Source: Sabethes cyaneus (taxonomy: Eukaryota; Arthropoda; Insecta; Diptera; Culicidae). From it: a DNA stretch of 64,000 nt. The notes below the pieces were generated by a model. It did not search any database, was not told the origin of the DNA, and saw nothing but the letters and a program-made list of their open reading frames with translations. The translations under genes and the position numbers were made by a program. Shown here piece after piece: positions 1 through 11,868 of the stretch. The stretch is from contig NC_071354.1 in the NCBI RefSeq assembly GCF_943734655.1, forward strand, positions 78,839,838 to 78,903,837, in the 5' to 3' direction. Numbering within the stretch: position 1 is the stretch's first letter; the number at the start of each line of letters is the position of its first letter.

Positions 1-1895
1 AGCGCATAATCACCGAGCAATGAACGGCGGAACAATTCGTCCTCATCAGGCGTTTCATCAAATCTTTCCACTACCTGCTGAATGTCATACTGTAAGGGAG
101 TACTTTATCATTTAAAATCGAAACTTGTGTGTAAATTCTTCACCGTTTCAACGCCGATCAAGATGAGAATCCATGCCAATGCAGGAGCTCCCCAGCGAAA
201 GGGACTCTGAACGTAATCGTGGATGGTAGCTATCGATTTTTCGTACTTGGGTACAGTTAAAACACTGGCCAAGCCACCAGCATAGGAATTGCTCAGGACA
301 ACTCCAGACAGCAAGATGAATGATATCAACACACGATACGATGATGAAACCGAACTACAAAATTTGAAAAATCAAGTAATAGAATTTTGGGTTGTTGTCA
401 TTTTAGCTTACTTGGGAAATATGCCCTGATCGAGATAGATGGAGATCATGTCGAATATTGACTTCTCAACTGGTGGCTGAACTGTTTCTTTGTCGTGGTT
501 GTGCTTCAAATTCAAGCTGGTAATAATATGATGGATTGCCGTCATTATTATTAGCATCATGAAAATCGAAACCCATAGCGTTTTAGAAAATGGATAAATA
601 ACAGTTAGAAACATTGGACGGAGCTTTGCTTTAGGAACCAGCAGACCAACAGTAGATTTGGCGATATAAGTACTTCCGTCCAGAAGATGAAAGTACCTGT
701 GAGAGTATTTTTAGAGCAGCTTTAATCATCAACGATCGTGACTTTCTTACCAATTATAATAATTGCAACAAATTGATAATTCGGTTTGCTTATTATAGGT
801 AGCGTAAAGCTCACCGTATCCTGTTCCATTATCGTAAATATCACCCCACATATTTGGACCAACTGCAAAAAGTTCAAAAGGTTGGACGTAGGACCACCTG
901 ACTAAGAAAGCATACTGAAGCTGCCAAATACTCACACGACCAAAGCTTGACAGTACAATTTCGAATCCTACAGAACTCCACCATTAGCGTTCCCTCGAGA
1001 CCGTCGATAAAATATTCCTTCGATAAACTTGAATTAACGGCGTCCGCGTTTCCTTGGTTCGCTTCGACGTTGGTTATGGTGCAATATGGTACATAGTCAG
1101 TGACTCCCACGTCCACCGATCTTCCCCCAAGGTCAAATAACTTATCATGGAAAAGAATTCCAGTATGAGAAAACTTATTCTCCGTTAGGTCGAAGCTATC
1201 CACTAGTTGTACTTGAGTTACGGCAGCATTTGAATAGTTTTGAGTGTAGAAATCGTACTGCTGGTTCCCAGAAGGAATCACAAACCACAGGTTTGGGTAA
1301 ACTGCGGAAAAACGATGAGTACCAAGTAGTTTTGGATATGACTGTAATCGTCTTACTTTTCAAAGCTTCCCTGGAGACCACGCTATTGTCTAGAAGCGTA
1401 TTGTTGTCGCAGAATATCAAAATATTTTTGTCACGGATCCTTTGCGTGGTAGTTTCCTTCAATTCAAGCTTCAGCTCAATGAAATCCATCACATCTCGAG
1501 TAACGGTAATGTACGACTGCAAAAAAAATTGGTTTAATCGTAACAGCGTGAAAACTTGAACTCACCTGGCAGCCATGTTCAATTGCATTGTTCAGATTGA
1601 AATAGTTTTGATCTTCTGACGTTTCAATCCACATGACTGGAGATTGGTCTTGCCCGGAAATTGCTGCATCTACGGCTGCAAGAAAAGTGCAGTACTGATC
1701 GCATTCTTGCTGCTCATTGGTGCTAATCCGATCATAATAGATTACTGTACAATAACTGTTGCTGGAAATATACGTAAAAACTGGACATTTTTAACTATTA
1801 GTTATCCCGGAATTCTGATACCAATCTATTGATTTATTACCCAGGTACTGCAGGAATTGTACCAGATTGGTTTGCTGCTTAACTGCCTCTATCAT
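1..1895 (-). CDS. Divergent ionotropic receptor, gene A (3' end outside window)
   Basis: Ligand-gated cation channel subunit of the insect ionotropic receptor (variant iGluR) family, expected in the plasma membrane of chemosensory neurons. Exons on the minus strand are 1822-1895, 1566-1761, 1357-1516, 936-1301, 751-862, 412-696, 144-354 and 1-89 (cut by the window edge). All junctions are GT-AG and the joined frame is open for 497 codons. Visible parts are an extracellular ligand-binding lobe (exon 4), TM1 (starting MFLTVIYPFSKTLWV), a pore region (VEKSIFDMISIYLDQG) and M3 with NSYAGGLASVLTVPKY, the equivalent of the iGluR SYTANLAAF motif. The start MIEAVKQQTN gives no clear signal peptide, so a further 5' exon is possible. 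It is very similar to gene B, which lies head to head with it. No frameshift or stop is seen, so it is probably functional. The IR subfamily name cannot be set here. Confidence 0.85.
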
Positions 1896-2075
1896 TTTAC
1901 TGCAAGTCAGATTACCAGAGAATGCAAGCCGATAGCCCCTTGTAACGCAGTTTTATTCGTTACTAGGCTTCCTTTTTAGTGTATGGATATTCTTAGGAAA
2001 TCACAACAATCACAGCCAGTGAATAAGCGTACGCAATTTATACCCAGTAAACTCGACTATTAATATAGTAATTGG
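1896..2075 (-). promoter_or_regulatory. 5' flank of IR gene A, shared with IR gene B
   Basis: The stretch around 1980-2075 (GTGTATGGATATTC, then CAGTAAACTCGACTATTAAT) recurs in inverted orientation upstream of gene B at 4490-4578. In both genes it starts about 85 bases before the ATG. This fixed spacing suggests promoter or 5' UTR sequence that was duplicated with the gene. No defined core promoter element is certain. Confidence 0.45.
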
Positions 2076-2756
2076 GTGATTTGGGATTGTGATTGTATTG
2101 TTGAATATTTCATATCTTTGAAAGAGCTCCAATTAGTTTCGACTCAGTAAAACAATCATTAGCATGCTACTAATAGAAGCATAGAACTAATTGCACTGTT
2201 ATCTGTGCATTGATTGCCCGTTGTTTTGTTGCCACTTAAAACTCTTTAATTTCACTATTTATTCCTTATTTTGATGGCATAAGTTTCATATCTAACGTCC
2301 AGTCTTCAGTAATTCGAAGCAGATAATGATGAAGGCTGCAAATTTCAGATAATTTATACCTTACTGCATCAATATCCGGACACTTAACCCTCTAACGGTC
2401 AACATCGTAAAAACGATGCAATCAAGCTAATGACTGTTTTATCATGAAAGTACACTCAAAAGAACCTTAAATTCTGATTTTCATGCAAAAATAATTATCT
2501 GGACGAGCGCCAGGTTAGAAAAAGTCCAATTTCTCTTTTTCGGTTTTCATGTCTAACGCTCTACCCAGATATTTTTTCAATTCAAATACATTACAAAATT
2601 AATATAAAGCATGAAATTTACTCATAGAAAAATCTTAAGGTCAATCACTTTGTTCTAGATGTGCTATTTCATCAAAAGTAAAAAAGGAAATATTCGCGCA
2701 TTAATTATTTTCGAAATTTTTCGGAATTTTTGTTTTTGAAAAATGATAACTTTTGA
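2076..2756. other. Intergenic, AT-rich, no gene seen
   Basis: No open frame or RNA gene is supported here. The stretch near 2390-2600 (CCTCTAACGGTCAACATCGTAAAAACGATG and the two words TCTAACG) resembles anonymous dispersed repeat sequence, but no termini could be defined. Confidence 0.3.
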
Positions 2757-3143
2757 ATGCATAGTCAGGATGTTGTGATATTAATATCAAAATGTCAAGA
2801 AATCTGTACTGAACACATTTTGCATGTTGTCAATTCAAAACAAATTTTGTATGCGGCCTTGGAGCTCCAAAAGCGACGGCCTTACCCGTTAGAGGTGCAC
2901 AAAACATTGGGCGCTTTCTTCGAAAATCCAAATGCTTCTCATCAACGGAGCACTAACCTGCACAGAATCGAACACTCAACCGTATCCCAAACAATTAGAC
3001 GTTCAAGAAGCGTCACACTACCAAACGGAATGATGACAGCGGTAGGAAACGCGGCATTACAGACCCGACGAATGCCAGCATGGCAGTTGCGCATTCAAGC
3101 ACAACCCAATATTTCGATTCAGGCTGTGGCCAAAACAGGTTAA
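2757..3143 (+). pseudogene. Possible Tc1/mariner transposase N-terminal remnant
   Basis: A 128-codon open stretch includes GAFFENPNAS followed by a basic helix-turn-helix-like part (STVSQTIRRSRSVTLPNG). The word is close to GAFKENPNASVGDVAKK in the mariner-type remnant at 33250-33671, so both may come from DNA-binding domains of related transposases. No catalytic domain or terminal repeats were found. It is either a decayed fragment or a chance open frame. Confidence 0.35.
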
Positions 3144-4380
3144 ATTTTCGGTTTATTTTGTACAAAAAAGCATTTTTTTGTCGGAAGATTTGACCACTGC
3201 GATCATTATTTTGATCTATTGTGGTATACTTCTTCTTTTATCTAATTGTCGGCAACTAATACGCCGACATAACACTATTGATGGAAGTGTTTGTACAAAA
3301 AAGCATAGGTCTATTTGAAAAATACCCAAGAAATGTAAAATGTTTAAAATGTATCCGTCTGTTGGTAGACGAGTAATTCGGGGTCAAAATTAGGGTATTT
3401 TTTTATAATCAAAATTCTACAGTTCCTAAACAAGCAAACATAAAGGTATACTGTATTGAGCAAAGTTGTGTATTTTTACTATTTGTACAACTTTGTAATA
3501 CATGAAAAAGTCATAAAACAATTACGAAAAGAGCCAAAAAAAGTTTTGCTAAACTGATTTTACAAATTCATATACAATAAAAAAGATTTTTCTATCTTCG
3601 CTGAAGAGTTAGAAGGTTACTGTATTCAGCAAAATTTCTTATAATAATATGCTCTAAAACTTTGCAGAACACATCAATGTGTTATATTGTAAATAAAAAA
3701 AAATAATTGTTTCATTTCACTTTTATGGGGATTAAATAAAATTTAAATTCTACCAGACGATAGAGCATTCAATTTTAAGAAACTTCCAAGGATTCGATAA
3801 ACCTAAAACCAAGTTTTCCCAGTCAAAACTCTTGTGCACACATTTTTTTTAGTTGTCCCGGTTATTTTTTATTATTTATTCTTCTGTCTCGTTCAATTTA
3901 CTTGTAACTCCTTTTACCATCCGCTTTCCCGCTTTTTGGCTTCTTCTCTTCCGTTTTACCTTTTTCTTTGGTCCGGTTTTCCTGGTTTCTTTTGTTCTTT
4001 TTCTGTCCTATTTTCCCATCAAATTCTCTCTCTCTCTCTCTCTCTTTCTATCTCTTTCCTTTTCTTATTAGTTTCTCTACTGTATTCTGTTCCGATCTCC
4101 CTTTCCTGTCTTGTTTTCCCCCTTTTTCCGTTTGTAAAATATTGATGACGAGGATTGTTCTGCAATCCTACTTCTTAATACATCCTTTAAATTTTCAACA
4201 TTGTCTGATAAAAATCAAGTTAATAAAAGTTTCAAAACTTTAGTGACAGTAGAAGCAATACACGATCAATGCATAATGGTTCAATAAGTTCTATAAAAGT
4301 TTAGCTAAATCGTAACTTTTCCAAAGATATGTAAAATTCAATCGCGAAATATTTATATTTCTATATTTCTATGCATATTT
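3144..4380. other. Intergenic low-complexity stretch
   Basis: AT-rich sequence with anonymous repeat texture around 3400-3740 (phrases such as GCAAAGTTGTGTATTTTTAC and ACTTTGCAGAACA), then a pyrimidine-rich tract from about 3840 to 4130. The open frames in that tract are Phe/Ser/Leu-rich artefacts of the C/T bias. No gene is supported. Confidence 0.4.
4025..4045. repeat. (TC)n microsatellite
   Basis: About ten uninterrupted CT/TC dinucleotides lie inside a longer pyrimidine-rich tract. Confidence 0.9.
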
Positions 4381-4578
4381 TGTGTATGTATATCCTTTGG
4401 AAATCTCAACAATCACATACAGTGGTTAGTCATGCGCAATTTCTGCTCAGTAAACTCGACTATTAATACAGTAATTGGGCGATTAGGGGCCCAATTACTG
4501 TATTAGTAGTCGAGTTTACTGAGCAGAAATTGCACACTGTATGCGATTGTTGGGATTTTGAGAGAATATCCATACACA
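4381..4578. repeat. Near-perfect palindrome of IR upstream sequence
   Basis: The left arm (4381-4480) and right arm (4490-4578) are inverted copies of each other, meeting at GGGCGATTAGGGGCCC. The right arm is the normal 5' flank of gene B. The left arm is in the orientation of gene A's 5' flank (1980-2075) but has no receptor exon beside it. It marks the breakpoint of the inverted duplication that made the A/B pair. Confidence 0.75.
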
Positions 4579-4661
4579 GAATATGCAACCTTTAAAGGAC
4601 TATAAATGTTTCGCAAATGACTATCGGTTTGCATTTCCTTGTAAACTGCCTTTGCAGAAAA

Positions 4662-7001
4662 ATGATAGAGGCAGTTAAGGAGCAAACCAATCTGGTAAAA
4701 CTCCTGCAGTACCTGGGTAATAAATCAATAGATTGGTATCAGAATTTCGGGACAACTAATAGTTAAAAATGTCCAGTTTTTACGTATATTTCCAGTAATA
4801 GTTATTGTACTGTAATCTATTATGATCGGATTAGCACCAATGAACAGCGGGAATGCGATCAGTACTGCACTTTCCTGGCAGCAGTAGATGCAGCAATTGC
4901 AGGACCAAATCAATCTCCAGTCATGTGGATTGAAACCAAAGAGGATGAAAATTACTTGCACCTAAGTGATGCAGTCGAGCATGGTTGCCAGGTGAGTTTC
5001 GAGTGATCAATTTTCTTATGATTGAACCAGTTTATTTCGTAGTCGTACATTACCGTTACACGAGATGTGAGGGATTTCATTGAGCTGAAGCTAAAATTGA
5101 AAGAAACTACCACGCAAAGGATCCGTGACAAAAACATTTTGATATTCTATGAGAACGATACGGTTCTAGACAATAGCATGGTCTCCAGGGAAGCTTTGAA
5201 AAGTAAGACGATTACATTGATAGAGAAAAATTCAGTAATAACTTAGTACCTATTGTTTTTCCGAAGTTTACCCAAACCTGTGGTTTGTAGTTCCTTCGGG
5301 AAATCAAAAATACGATTTCTACACTCAAAACTATTCAAATGCTGCCGAAGCTCAAGTACAACTAGTGGATAGGTTCGACCTAGTAGAGAATAAATTCTCC
5401 CATACTGGAGTTCTTTTCCATGACAAGTTGTTTGACCTTGGTGAAAGGTCGGTGGACGTGGGGGTTATTGACTATGTACCATATTGCACCATAACCAATG
5501 TCGGAGCGAACCAAGGAAACGCGGACGCCGCAAATTCCAATTTATCGAAGGAATATTTTATCGACGGTCTCGAGGGAACGCTAATGGTGGAGTTCTGTAG
5601 GATTCGAAATTGTACTGTCAAGCTTTGGTCGTGTGAGTACTTGAACTTCAATATTCTATCTAGTCAGTAGTCCTACCTAATAAGCTTTTTTCAGTTGGTC
5701 CAAACATGTGGGGTGATATTTACGATAATGGAACAGGATACGGTGAAGTGTACGCTACCTATAATCAGCAAACAGAATTATCGATTTGCAGTAATTATTA
5801 TAATTGGTGAGAAGTTTATAAATCAACGTTAATGACTAAAGTTGTTCTAGAAATACTTTTGCAGGTACTTTGATCTCCTAGACGGAAGTACTTATATCGC
5901 CAAATCTGCCGTTAGTCTGCTGGTTCCTAAAGCAAAGCTCCGTCCAATGTTTCTAACTGTTATTTATCCATTTTCTAAAACGCTATGGGTTTCGATTTTC
6001 ATGATGCTAATAATAATGACGGCAATCCATCATCTTATTACCAGCTTGAATTTGAAGCACAACCACGACAAAGAAACAGTTCAACCACCAGTCGAGAAGT
6101 CAATATTCGACATGATCTCCATCTATCTCGATCAGGGCATATTTCCCAAGTAAACTAAAATGACTACAATCCAAAATACTATTATTGAATCTTTCAAATT
6201 TTGCAGTTCGGTTTCATCATCGTATCGCGTGCTGATATCATTTATCTTGCTCTCTGGAGTTGTCCTGAGCAATTCCTATGCTGGTGGCTTGGCCAGTGTT
6301 TTAACCGTACCCCAGTACGAAAAATCGATAACTACTATCCACGATTACGTACAGAGTCCCTTTCGCTGGGGAGCACCTGCATTTGCATGGATTCTCATTT
6401 TGATCGGAGTTGAAACGGTAAAGAGTTTGATACGCTGGAAAGTTTGCAATTTTAATGTTGAGGTATTCCTGTACAGTATGACATTCAACAGGTAGTGAAT
6501 AGATTTGATGAAATACCCGACGAGGACGAATTGTTCCGCCGTTCATTGCTCGGTGATTACGCGCTCGGAATCGAACTACTGAATGGCGGACATTATGCCT
6601 ACAGCAACGGGGTTCGGGCTGAAAATGTTGCCACATTCGATATGATGAAGGAATATCTCTATTTTGCCTACACGGTTGGTTACTCCAAACGCGGATGGCC
6701 ATTGATGGAATATTTCAACAAGTTCAGCCTGGAAGCAATACAGCATGGATTCGTCATTGTTTGGGAACGTCAAGCGGTTCGAAAGTATACAAGCCTTTAC
6801 ATCCAGCAGGCGCTAGAACAAAGCGCTCAAGGGGATCGTGCGCAAGAGGTCGTAACCCCGCTTACCGTACAACATGTGGTGGGTTCACTGTTTGTACTGC
6901 TATACGGATTGTCGGCATCCTTCGTCATATTTCTTCTGGAAGTATGCTGGCACAACTTAGAGCGTAAAATTTTAAAAATGGAATTTAAATTACGACCATA
7001 A
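4662..7001 (+). CDS. Divergent ionotropic receptor, gene B (complete)
   Basis: Insect ionotropic receptor, an iGluR-like ligand-gated channel subunit. Exons 4662-4735, 4796-4991, 5043-5202, 5267-5632, 5695-5806, 5865-6149, 6207-6417 and 6477-7001 have GT-AG borders and join to 642 residues, a usual IR length. Approximate parts: N-terminal region 1-143 with CTVIYYDR and EHGCQ; ligand-binding lobe S1 about 144-302 with DYVPYCTITN; TM1 about 331-360; pore helix about 370-398 (VEKSIFDMISIYLDQG); M3 about 405-430 (NSYAGGLASVLTVPQY); lobe S2 about 445-595 (GWPLMEYFNKFSLEAIQHGF); final TM about 605-630. The canonical iGluR glutamate-contact residues are not evident, as in most divergent IRs. Gene A is its head-to-head duplicate. 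No disabling mutation is visible. The start is the first ATG in the exon shared with A. Ligand unknown. Confidence 0.88.
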
Positions 7002-7370
7002 ACAAAAACTTCAGGCCTATGGTGTGCATGACAAAATGTATCGAATTTTAAAGTCAATCCTATGTTAACGAATGTATAGAAGATTGTGAGCACTCTTTTA
7101 AGGAAGATTGATAGGGCACAGAAATATATATCATATCAGTTCTCATACACAAGAAATTTGTCTAGCAACATTCCAAAAGAGCTTAACATATCCGAGGTCT
7201 TTATTCCGTCAATCATTTCTGACTGCATTACTCGAAGTTTTCAATTAGTTACAGTTAGTTCCAAGTAATTACAATTATTTGTGTTTTGGGTTTCGCGAGT
7301 GCCAGTGAGCGAGAAAAATAACTAATATTTCGTCACCCCCAGGCAACATACAAAGGAAAAAGATGTCATT
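7002..7370. other. 3' flank of IR gene B, no gene seen
   Basis: AT-rich sequence follows the gene B stop codon and presumably includes its 3' UTR. No clear AATAAA signal could be assigned, and no coding or RNA feature is supported. Confidence 0.35.
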
Positions 7371-7640
7371 TCCACAGGAAAACAGTAAGCAGCAACTTCA
7401 GGATGTGACCCCTCAGCGGATCCAGTAGCAACAGCAACAACATCAGAATACCTATCTAGGATATCTCAGAAATGTCCCTCAACAGCACAGCAGCAACTGA
7501 CGTGTGTATCCCCTCGACACCATCAAAAACAGTAGCATAAATCCACCGATAACCTCTTCACACAGATGATGCACATGATGCAACAACAATGGCAGATGCA
7601 GTATCATCAGCAATTGAACTAGCTTCTTCTCCGACAACAG
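7371..7640 (+). pseudogene. Gln-rich retroelement-like fragment
   Basis: CAG/CAA-rich sequence (ATGTCATTTCCACAGGAAAA, then CAGTAGCAACAGCAACAACA) gives Gln-rich translation broken by stops. It lies just before RTE debris and may be a decayed retroelement ORF1 or simply low-complexity DNA. Confidence 0.2.
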
Positions 7641-7689
7641 CAGTATGATTACCATTACCTAGTAACAGTACATGTGCTCTCAAAACTAT

Positions 7690-8900
7690 AGACGGTATAT
7701 ACCTCGCGACAAAGCAGCCCTCCTTGGTGAAAGATTCCGCAATTAGGCAACTCACAACTTACCGAGGACTGTGCGCGTGTACTGGATGAAGCTCTACCTT
7801 CCTCTGTGGAGCTAGGTACTTCAATCCTCAAAGATTGATGGAGCAGGATATGCTCGGCCGTAAATGATGCCGCAACTGGAGTGCTAGGTGAAGAAACCTC
7901 GAGTGCACGAAATGATTGGTTTGACGGAGAATGCCAACAAGGCATGCAGAGGAAAACAAGAGCTTGAAAAAACTATCCAAGCATTGCCACGAGGAAGAAT
8001 TTTGCCAAGTATCGACGAGCGTGGAATAAGTTGAAAACTATCCTGAGGAGGAAAAAGTGCCAGAAGGAGGACAGAGATCGTGAAGAGCTAGAACAAATTT
8101 TTGCGGCCTAACGAGACACGCAAGTTCTACGGAATGGAGAACCGATCTCGTATAGAATACACACCGAAGCCTGATATGCGTAGAAACGATAAGGTTAACT
8201 TTTTCACCAAAAAGCGCGAGGTAGCCGACAGTTGGACGCAGTTCTTAAAAGGGTATCTCGATGGTTATATTACAGAAGAAGGCCGAACGGAAGCGTAAGA
8301 ACATCGGAGGCAATCTACGCTAGACTTAAAACGGAGGTTAGGAGGATTGGGTTGCAAATCAATGTGTCGAAAATTAAATAAATGGTAGGAAGAGGCTCCA
8401 GAGAAAACAACGTTCGCCTTTCACGGACGGTGATTATTGACGGCGATGAGTTGGAAGTGGTTTCTGAGTTCATGTATTTGGGATCTCTAGTCACCGCCGA
8501 CAATGATATGAGTAAGAAGATTCAACGACGCATTCAAGCTGGAATCCGGGGCTTCTTTTCCCTTTGCAAGACACTGTGGTCAAGGAGCATACGCCACCGC
8601 ACAAAGCTGACGATGTACAAAATGCCGGTAATCCTCTATGGACTTGACATTGTAACTTTGCTTACGGAAGACTAACGTGCACTTACCCCATTTGAACGAA
8701 AGGTGTTGCTGACTGTATTTGACGAAGTACAAACGGAAAGCGGAAACTGGCTTATTAACCAAGAGTTGCATCCAATATTTGGAAAAATTCGCATCATACA
8801 TCTGGTGAAATCTGGGAGACTCCGGTGGGCCGGACACGTCGCGAATCCTGTCAGCAATTGCGCACAGAAGCTACCTATGGATGTTCTACTTGAAACCTGG
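7690..8900 (+). mobile_element. RTE-clade LINE remnant, internally deleted
   Basis: Degenerate non-LTR retrotransposon. 7690-8300 carries the linker between endonuclease and reverse transcriptase, with many stops, ending in NETRKFYGMENRSRIEYTPK and a KRREVADSWTQF-like block. From about 8300 it jumps straight to the region after the RT catalytic core (RRIGLQINVSK, VDGDELEVV-like, YLGSLVTADND), and then to the C-terminal KSGRLRWAGHVAN at about 8805-8850. The catalytic RT part is therefore deleted and the copy is dead. It is the same subfamily as the copies at 19567-23050, 55594-58030 and 62590-64000. Confidence 0.8.
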
Positions 8901-8904
8901 AACT

Positions 8905-9510
8905 TGCCTTGAATCTAGTCTGTGTTCCTGGTTCAGCTACTCTAACATCCGAACCAGCTTCTTCACAATCGTCTAGAACTTCACAAGCTTCTATAACACA
9001 GTAATCAATGTCTTTTCCGCGGCATGACCAGCCCCATGATCATGGTCCTGTGCTGACTCCGTTGTTGTCAAACCAGTCTCCATAAACGTCAACGTCAAAA
9101 TCATCAGCTTCAACCGAATTTGAGTCAGCAGCTTTGGCAGTCCGGTGGTAATGGTTTCCCGGTGATCTTCTAGGAATCGAAGGCCGCCGAAATGGTTTCT
9201 CCCGTATAGCAAAGCGACCTTTTGTTTTTACACACAGACAGACTTCGCAGCCAGCTGTTAGAATACAGGACATTTGCAGGGCCAGTTGTTACGATCCTAT
9301 TGACTCTTACAGCCCAGCTCAATGAGGGGTAGCCCTCGTCAAATACATTGATTTCTGAAAGTTCTCTAGACATAGTTCGGTCATTGACGTCGCTATATGT
9401 ATTATAGATACAGATACTATTGTTTGATAGTAAAACGGTCACTTTCTCTGGTAAAATGATAACACTATTTTGGGGTAATTAGACTCGTTTTTATACACGT
9501 TATTATCCAG
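8905..9510 (-). mobile_element. Degenerate tRNA-derived SINE within repeat DNA
   Basis: Read on the minus strand, about 9345-9225 contains AGTCAATAGGATCGTAACAA, CTGGCCCTGCAAATGTCCTG and ACAGCTGGCTGCGAAGTCTG. These words are shared with the SINE copies at 25181-25377 and 28333-28509. The tRNA-like head with A and B boxes is not recognisable here. The rest of the interval has no supported gene. Confidence 0.6.
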
Positions 9511-9514
9511 CGGT

Positions 9515-11645
9515 TAACGGCAGACGGCGTAGCAGTGGAGTACGCCAGGAAGCATGGCCAACGAATTGCAGAACAGCAGGTAGAAGGAGAAGATATAAAT
9601 GGGCTGTGGAGGAACATTCATGATGCCATCGACACAGCTGCGAGAGAGGTGGTAGTCACGACGCGTGGAAGACGGCGTAACAGCTGGTTTGCTGCCGAAT
9701 GCCAGAGAGTGACAGATGAAAAGAACCAGGCCGGGAGTAGCATGCTCACTGCGGCAATGCGTCAAAACACAGAGAGGTACAAAGAGGCAGGAGCTGCGGA
9801 AAAAAAAATCCATCGTCTAAAGACGCGCCAGTACTAGGAGCACGTGCTCGCCGGCGCAGACGAGCGATACGCCAGCAACGACACACGGAGTTTCTTTAAA
9901 ACGGCGAGATAGAGGAATTTTGCCATGCCTGTGATGTGCAATGATAGTGCTGGCAACCTGCTTACCGACGGTAGCAGCCAGGTGGAAGGAGCACTTCCAG
10001 ACACTGTTGAATGGAGAGGTAAATGCGGAGATCAGGAGGGACAGGATAGGAATTGTAAGCGATGGTCAAGCTGTGGAGCCACCAACACAGGAGGAGGCAA
10101 CCAGCGAGCTGAAAAACAGTAAGGCTGCTGGGAAGGACGGTATTCCGACTAAACTTCTAAAAGCAGGGAGCGAGCGGCTGTACGAAGCAATCCACCGGAT
10201 CATTGTCAGGATCTGGGAGGAAGAACAAATGCCGGAGGAGTGGTTGGATGGCCTCATTTGCCCAATTTTCAAAAAGGGACATCGAGTGGAGTGTAAAAAC
10301 TATCGAGGAATTACATTGGTCAATTCTGCCTACAAGGTGCTTTCCCGTATCCTGTTCTGCAGACTGAGACCGTTAGCGGAGTCCTTCGTCGGCGAGTACC
10401 AAGCTGGTATTCGTGAGGGTCGCTCCTTGACGGATCAGATGTTTACCCTGCGTCAGTTGCTAGACAAGTTCCGGGAGTACAATTTGCAGACACACCATCT
10501 GTTTGTGGACTTTGAAGCGGCGTACGATTCAATTAAACGAAATGAGCTGTGGCAGATAATGCTGGAACATGGTTTTCCGACGAAACTAGTTACGCTGATT
10601 CGTGAGACGCTGGACGGATCCAAATCATGCGTTAGAATAGCGGGTGAGACCTCAGCTGCTTTCATGACGTTGGATGGACTGAAGCAAGGGGATGCACTCT
10701 CTAACCTGCTATTCAACATTGCCTTGGAAGGTGCATTACGAAAGGCAAACGTGGAAAGGAATGGGAATATCATCACGAAATCTCACATGCTGCTTGGTTT
10801 TGCGGATAACGTGAATATCATCGGAATCAATCGTAGAGCAGTGGAAGAGGCCTTCAGGCCTTTTAAAAGTGTAGCGGCGAGATTGGGACTTACCATTAAC
10901 ACCGTCAAAACGAAGTACATGGTTACTGGTAGAGAACGTGGGAGCCCAAGTGGTGTTGGTGCCGAGGTGGAGTTAGATGGGAAACGATATGAAGTAATGG
11001 AGGAATTTATATACCTTGGTACACTCATGACATGTGACAACGATGTAAGCCGCGAAGTGAAACGACCAGTTGCAGCCGCGAATCGGGCTTTCTACGGATT
11101 ACGTAGCCTGCTGAAGTCCCGTAGTTTGCGAATTCGCACAAAACTGGTGCTCTACGGAACACTAATCCTCCCGGTGGCTCTTACGGACACGAATCATGGA
11201 CGCCAAAGGAAGCTGAACGGCGAGTGCATGGGGTTGAGCGTAAAATTCTGTAAATCTATACTTGGTGGCAAAATGGAAAATGGAGTGTGGCGCAGAAGCA
11301 TGAATCACGAGCTGTACCAAGTACAGCTACAGTATACAGTACAGTATACAAATATACTGATATAGTGAAGATAGTGCAATGTGGTAGGCTGCGGTGGGCT
11401 GGACACGTGGCCAGAATGCCCGACGAAAGAGTAGCCAAAACTATTTTCACCAGAGAACCAGGAAGAGGTCGTAAACTCGGAGGCAGACCCCGCACCCGGA
11501 GAGTGTGTGCTGTCGAAGACGATGCACGTTCAGCTGGTGTTCGTGTGGATTGGAGAACGGCAGCCCAGGACCGACGGTATTGGAGGACCATAATTCGTTC
11601 GGCGCAAGATCGGTAACGGACCGTTGCCACTAATGTAGAGTAAAG
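9515..11645 (+). mobile_element. RTE-clade LINE, RT-bearing copy with mutated active site
   Basis: Non-LTR retrotransposon lacking its endonuclease. 9535-9837 encodes the linker (RNSWFAAECQRV), followed by a stop and frameshift. 9941-11365 is a 474-codon open frame with RT motifs in order: SKAAGKDGIPTKLLK, CPIFKKGHRVECKNYRGITL, FVDFEAAYDSIKR, LDGLKQGDALSNLLFN, then LLGFADNVNIIG where FADD is expected. The second catalytic Asp is thus Asn, which should abolish polymerisation. A short AGTATACAGTACAGTATAC repeat near 11330-11360 breaks the frame before the C-terminal domain (CGRLRWAGHVARMPDER, 11370-11616). The 3' end is a TAAAG/TAAG-type tail at about 11640. It is diverged from the other RTE copies here, so a separate subfamily is likely. 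Confidence 0.85.
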
Positions 11646-11868
11646 TAAGTATTATACACAACTAGTCTTCCAATCAAAACATTTTTTTCTTCCTGTTCTG
11701 ATCGGAGTAAAGTTTATTTCGTCCCCAAAACAATTCCTGTTGCTAACAAGTTTACAAAGCTGAAAAACGCTGAGTTCTACGTAAAGTTGTTCTACATTAC
11801 TAATAACCGCGGTTATATTAAAAATCCTGCTATATGCAAGGTCTATGTTGTGTGTCTCCTTGTTGTAA

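Noticed and set aside
3834..4145. Open frames rich in Phe, Ser and Leu
   Set aside because: They arise from a long C/T-biased tract with a (TC)n microsatellite and have no domain or splice support.
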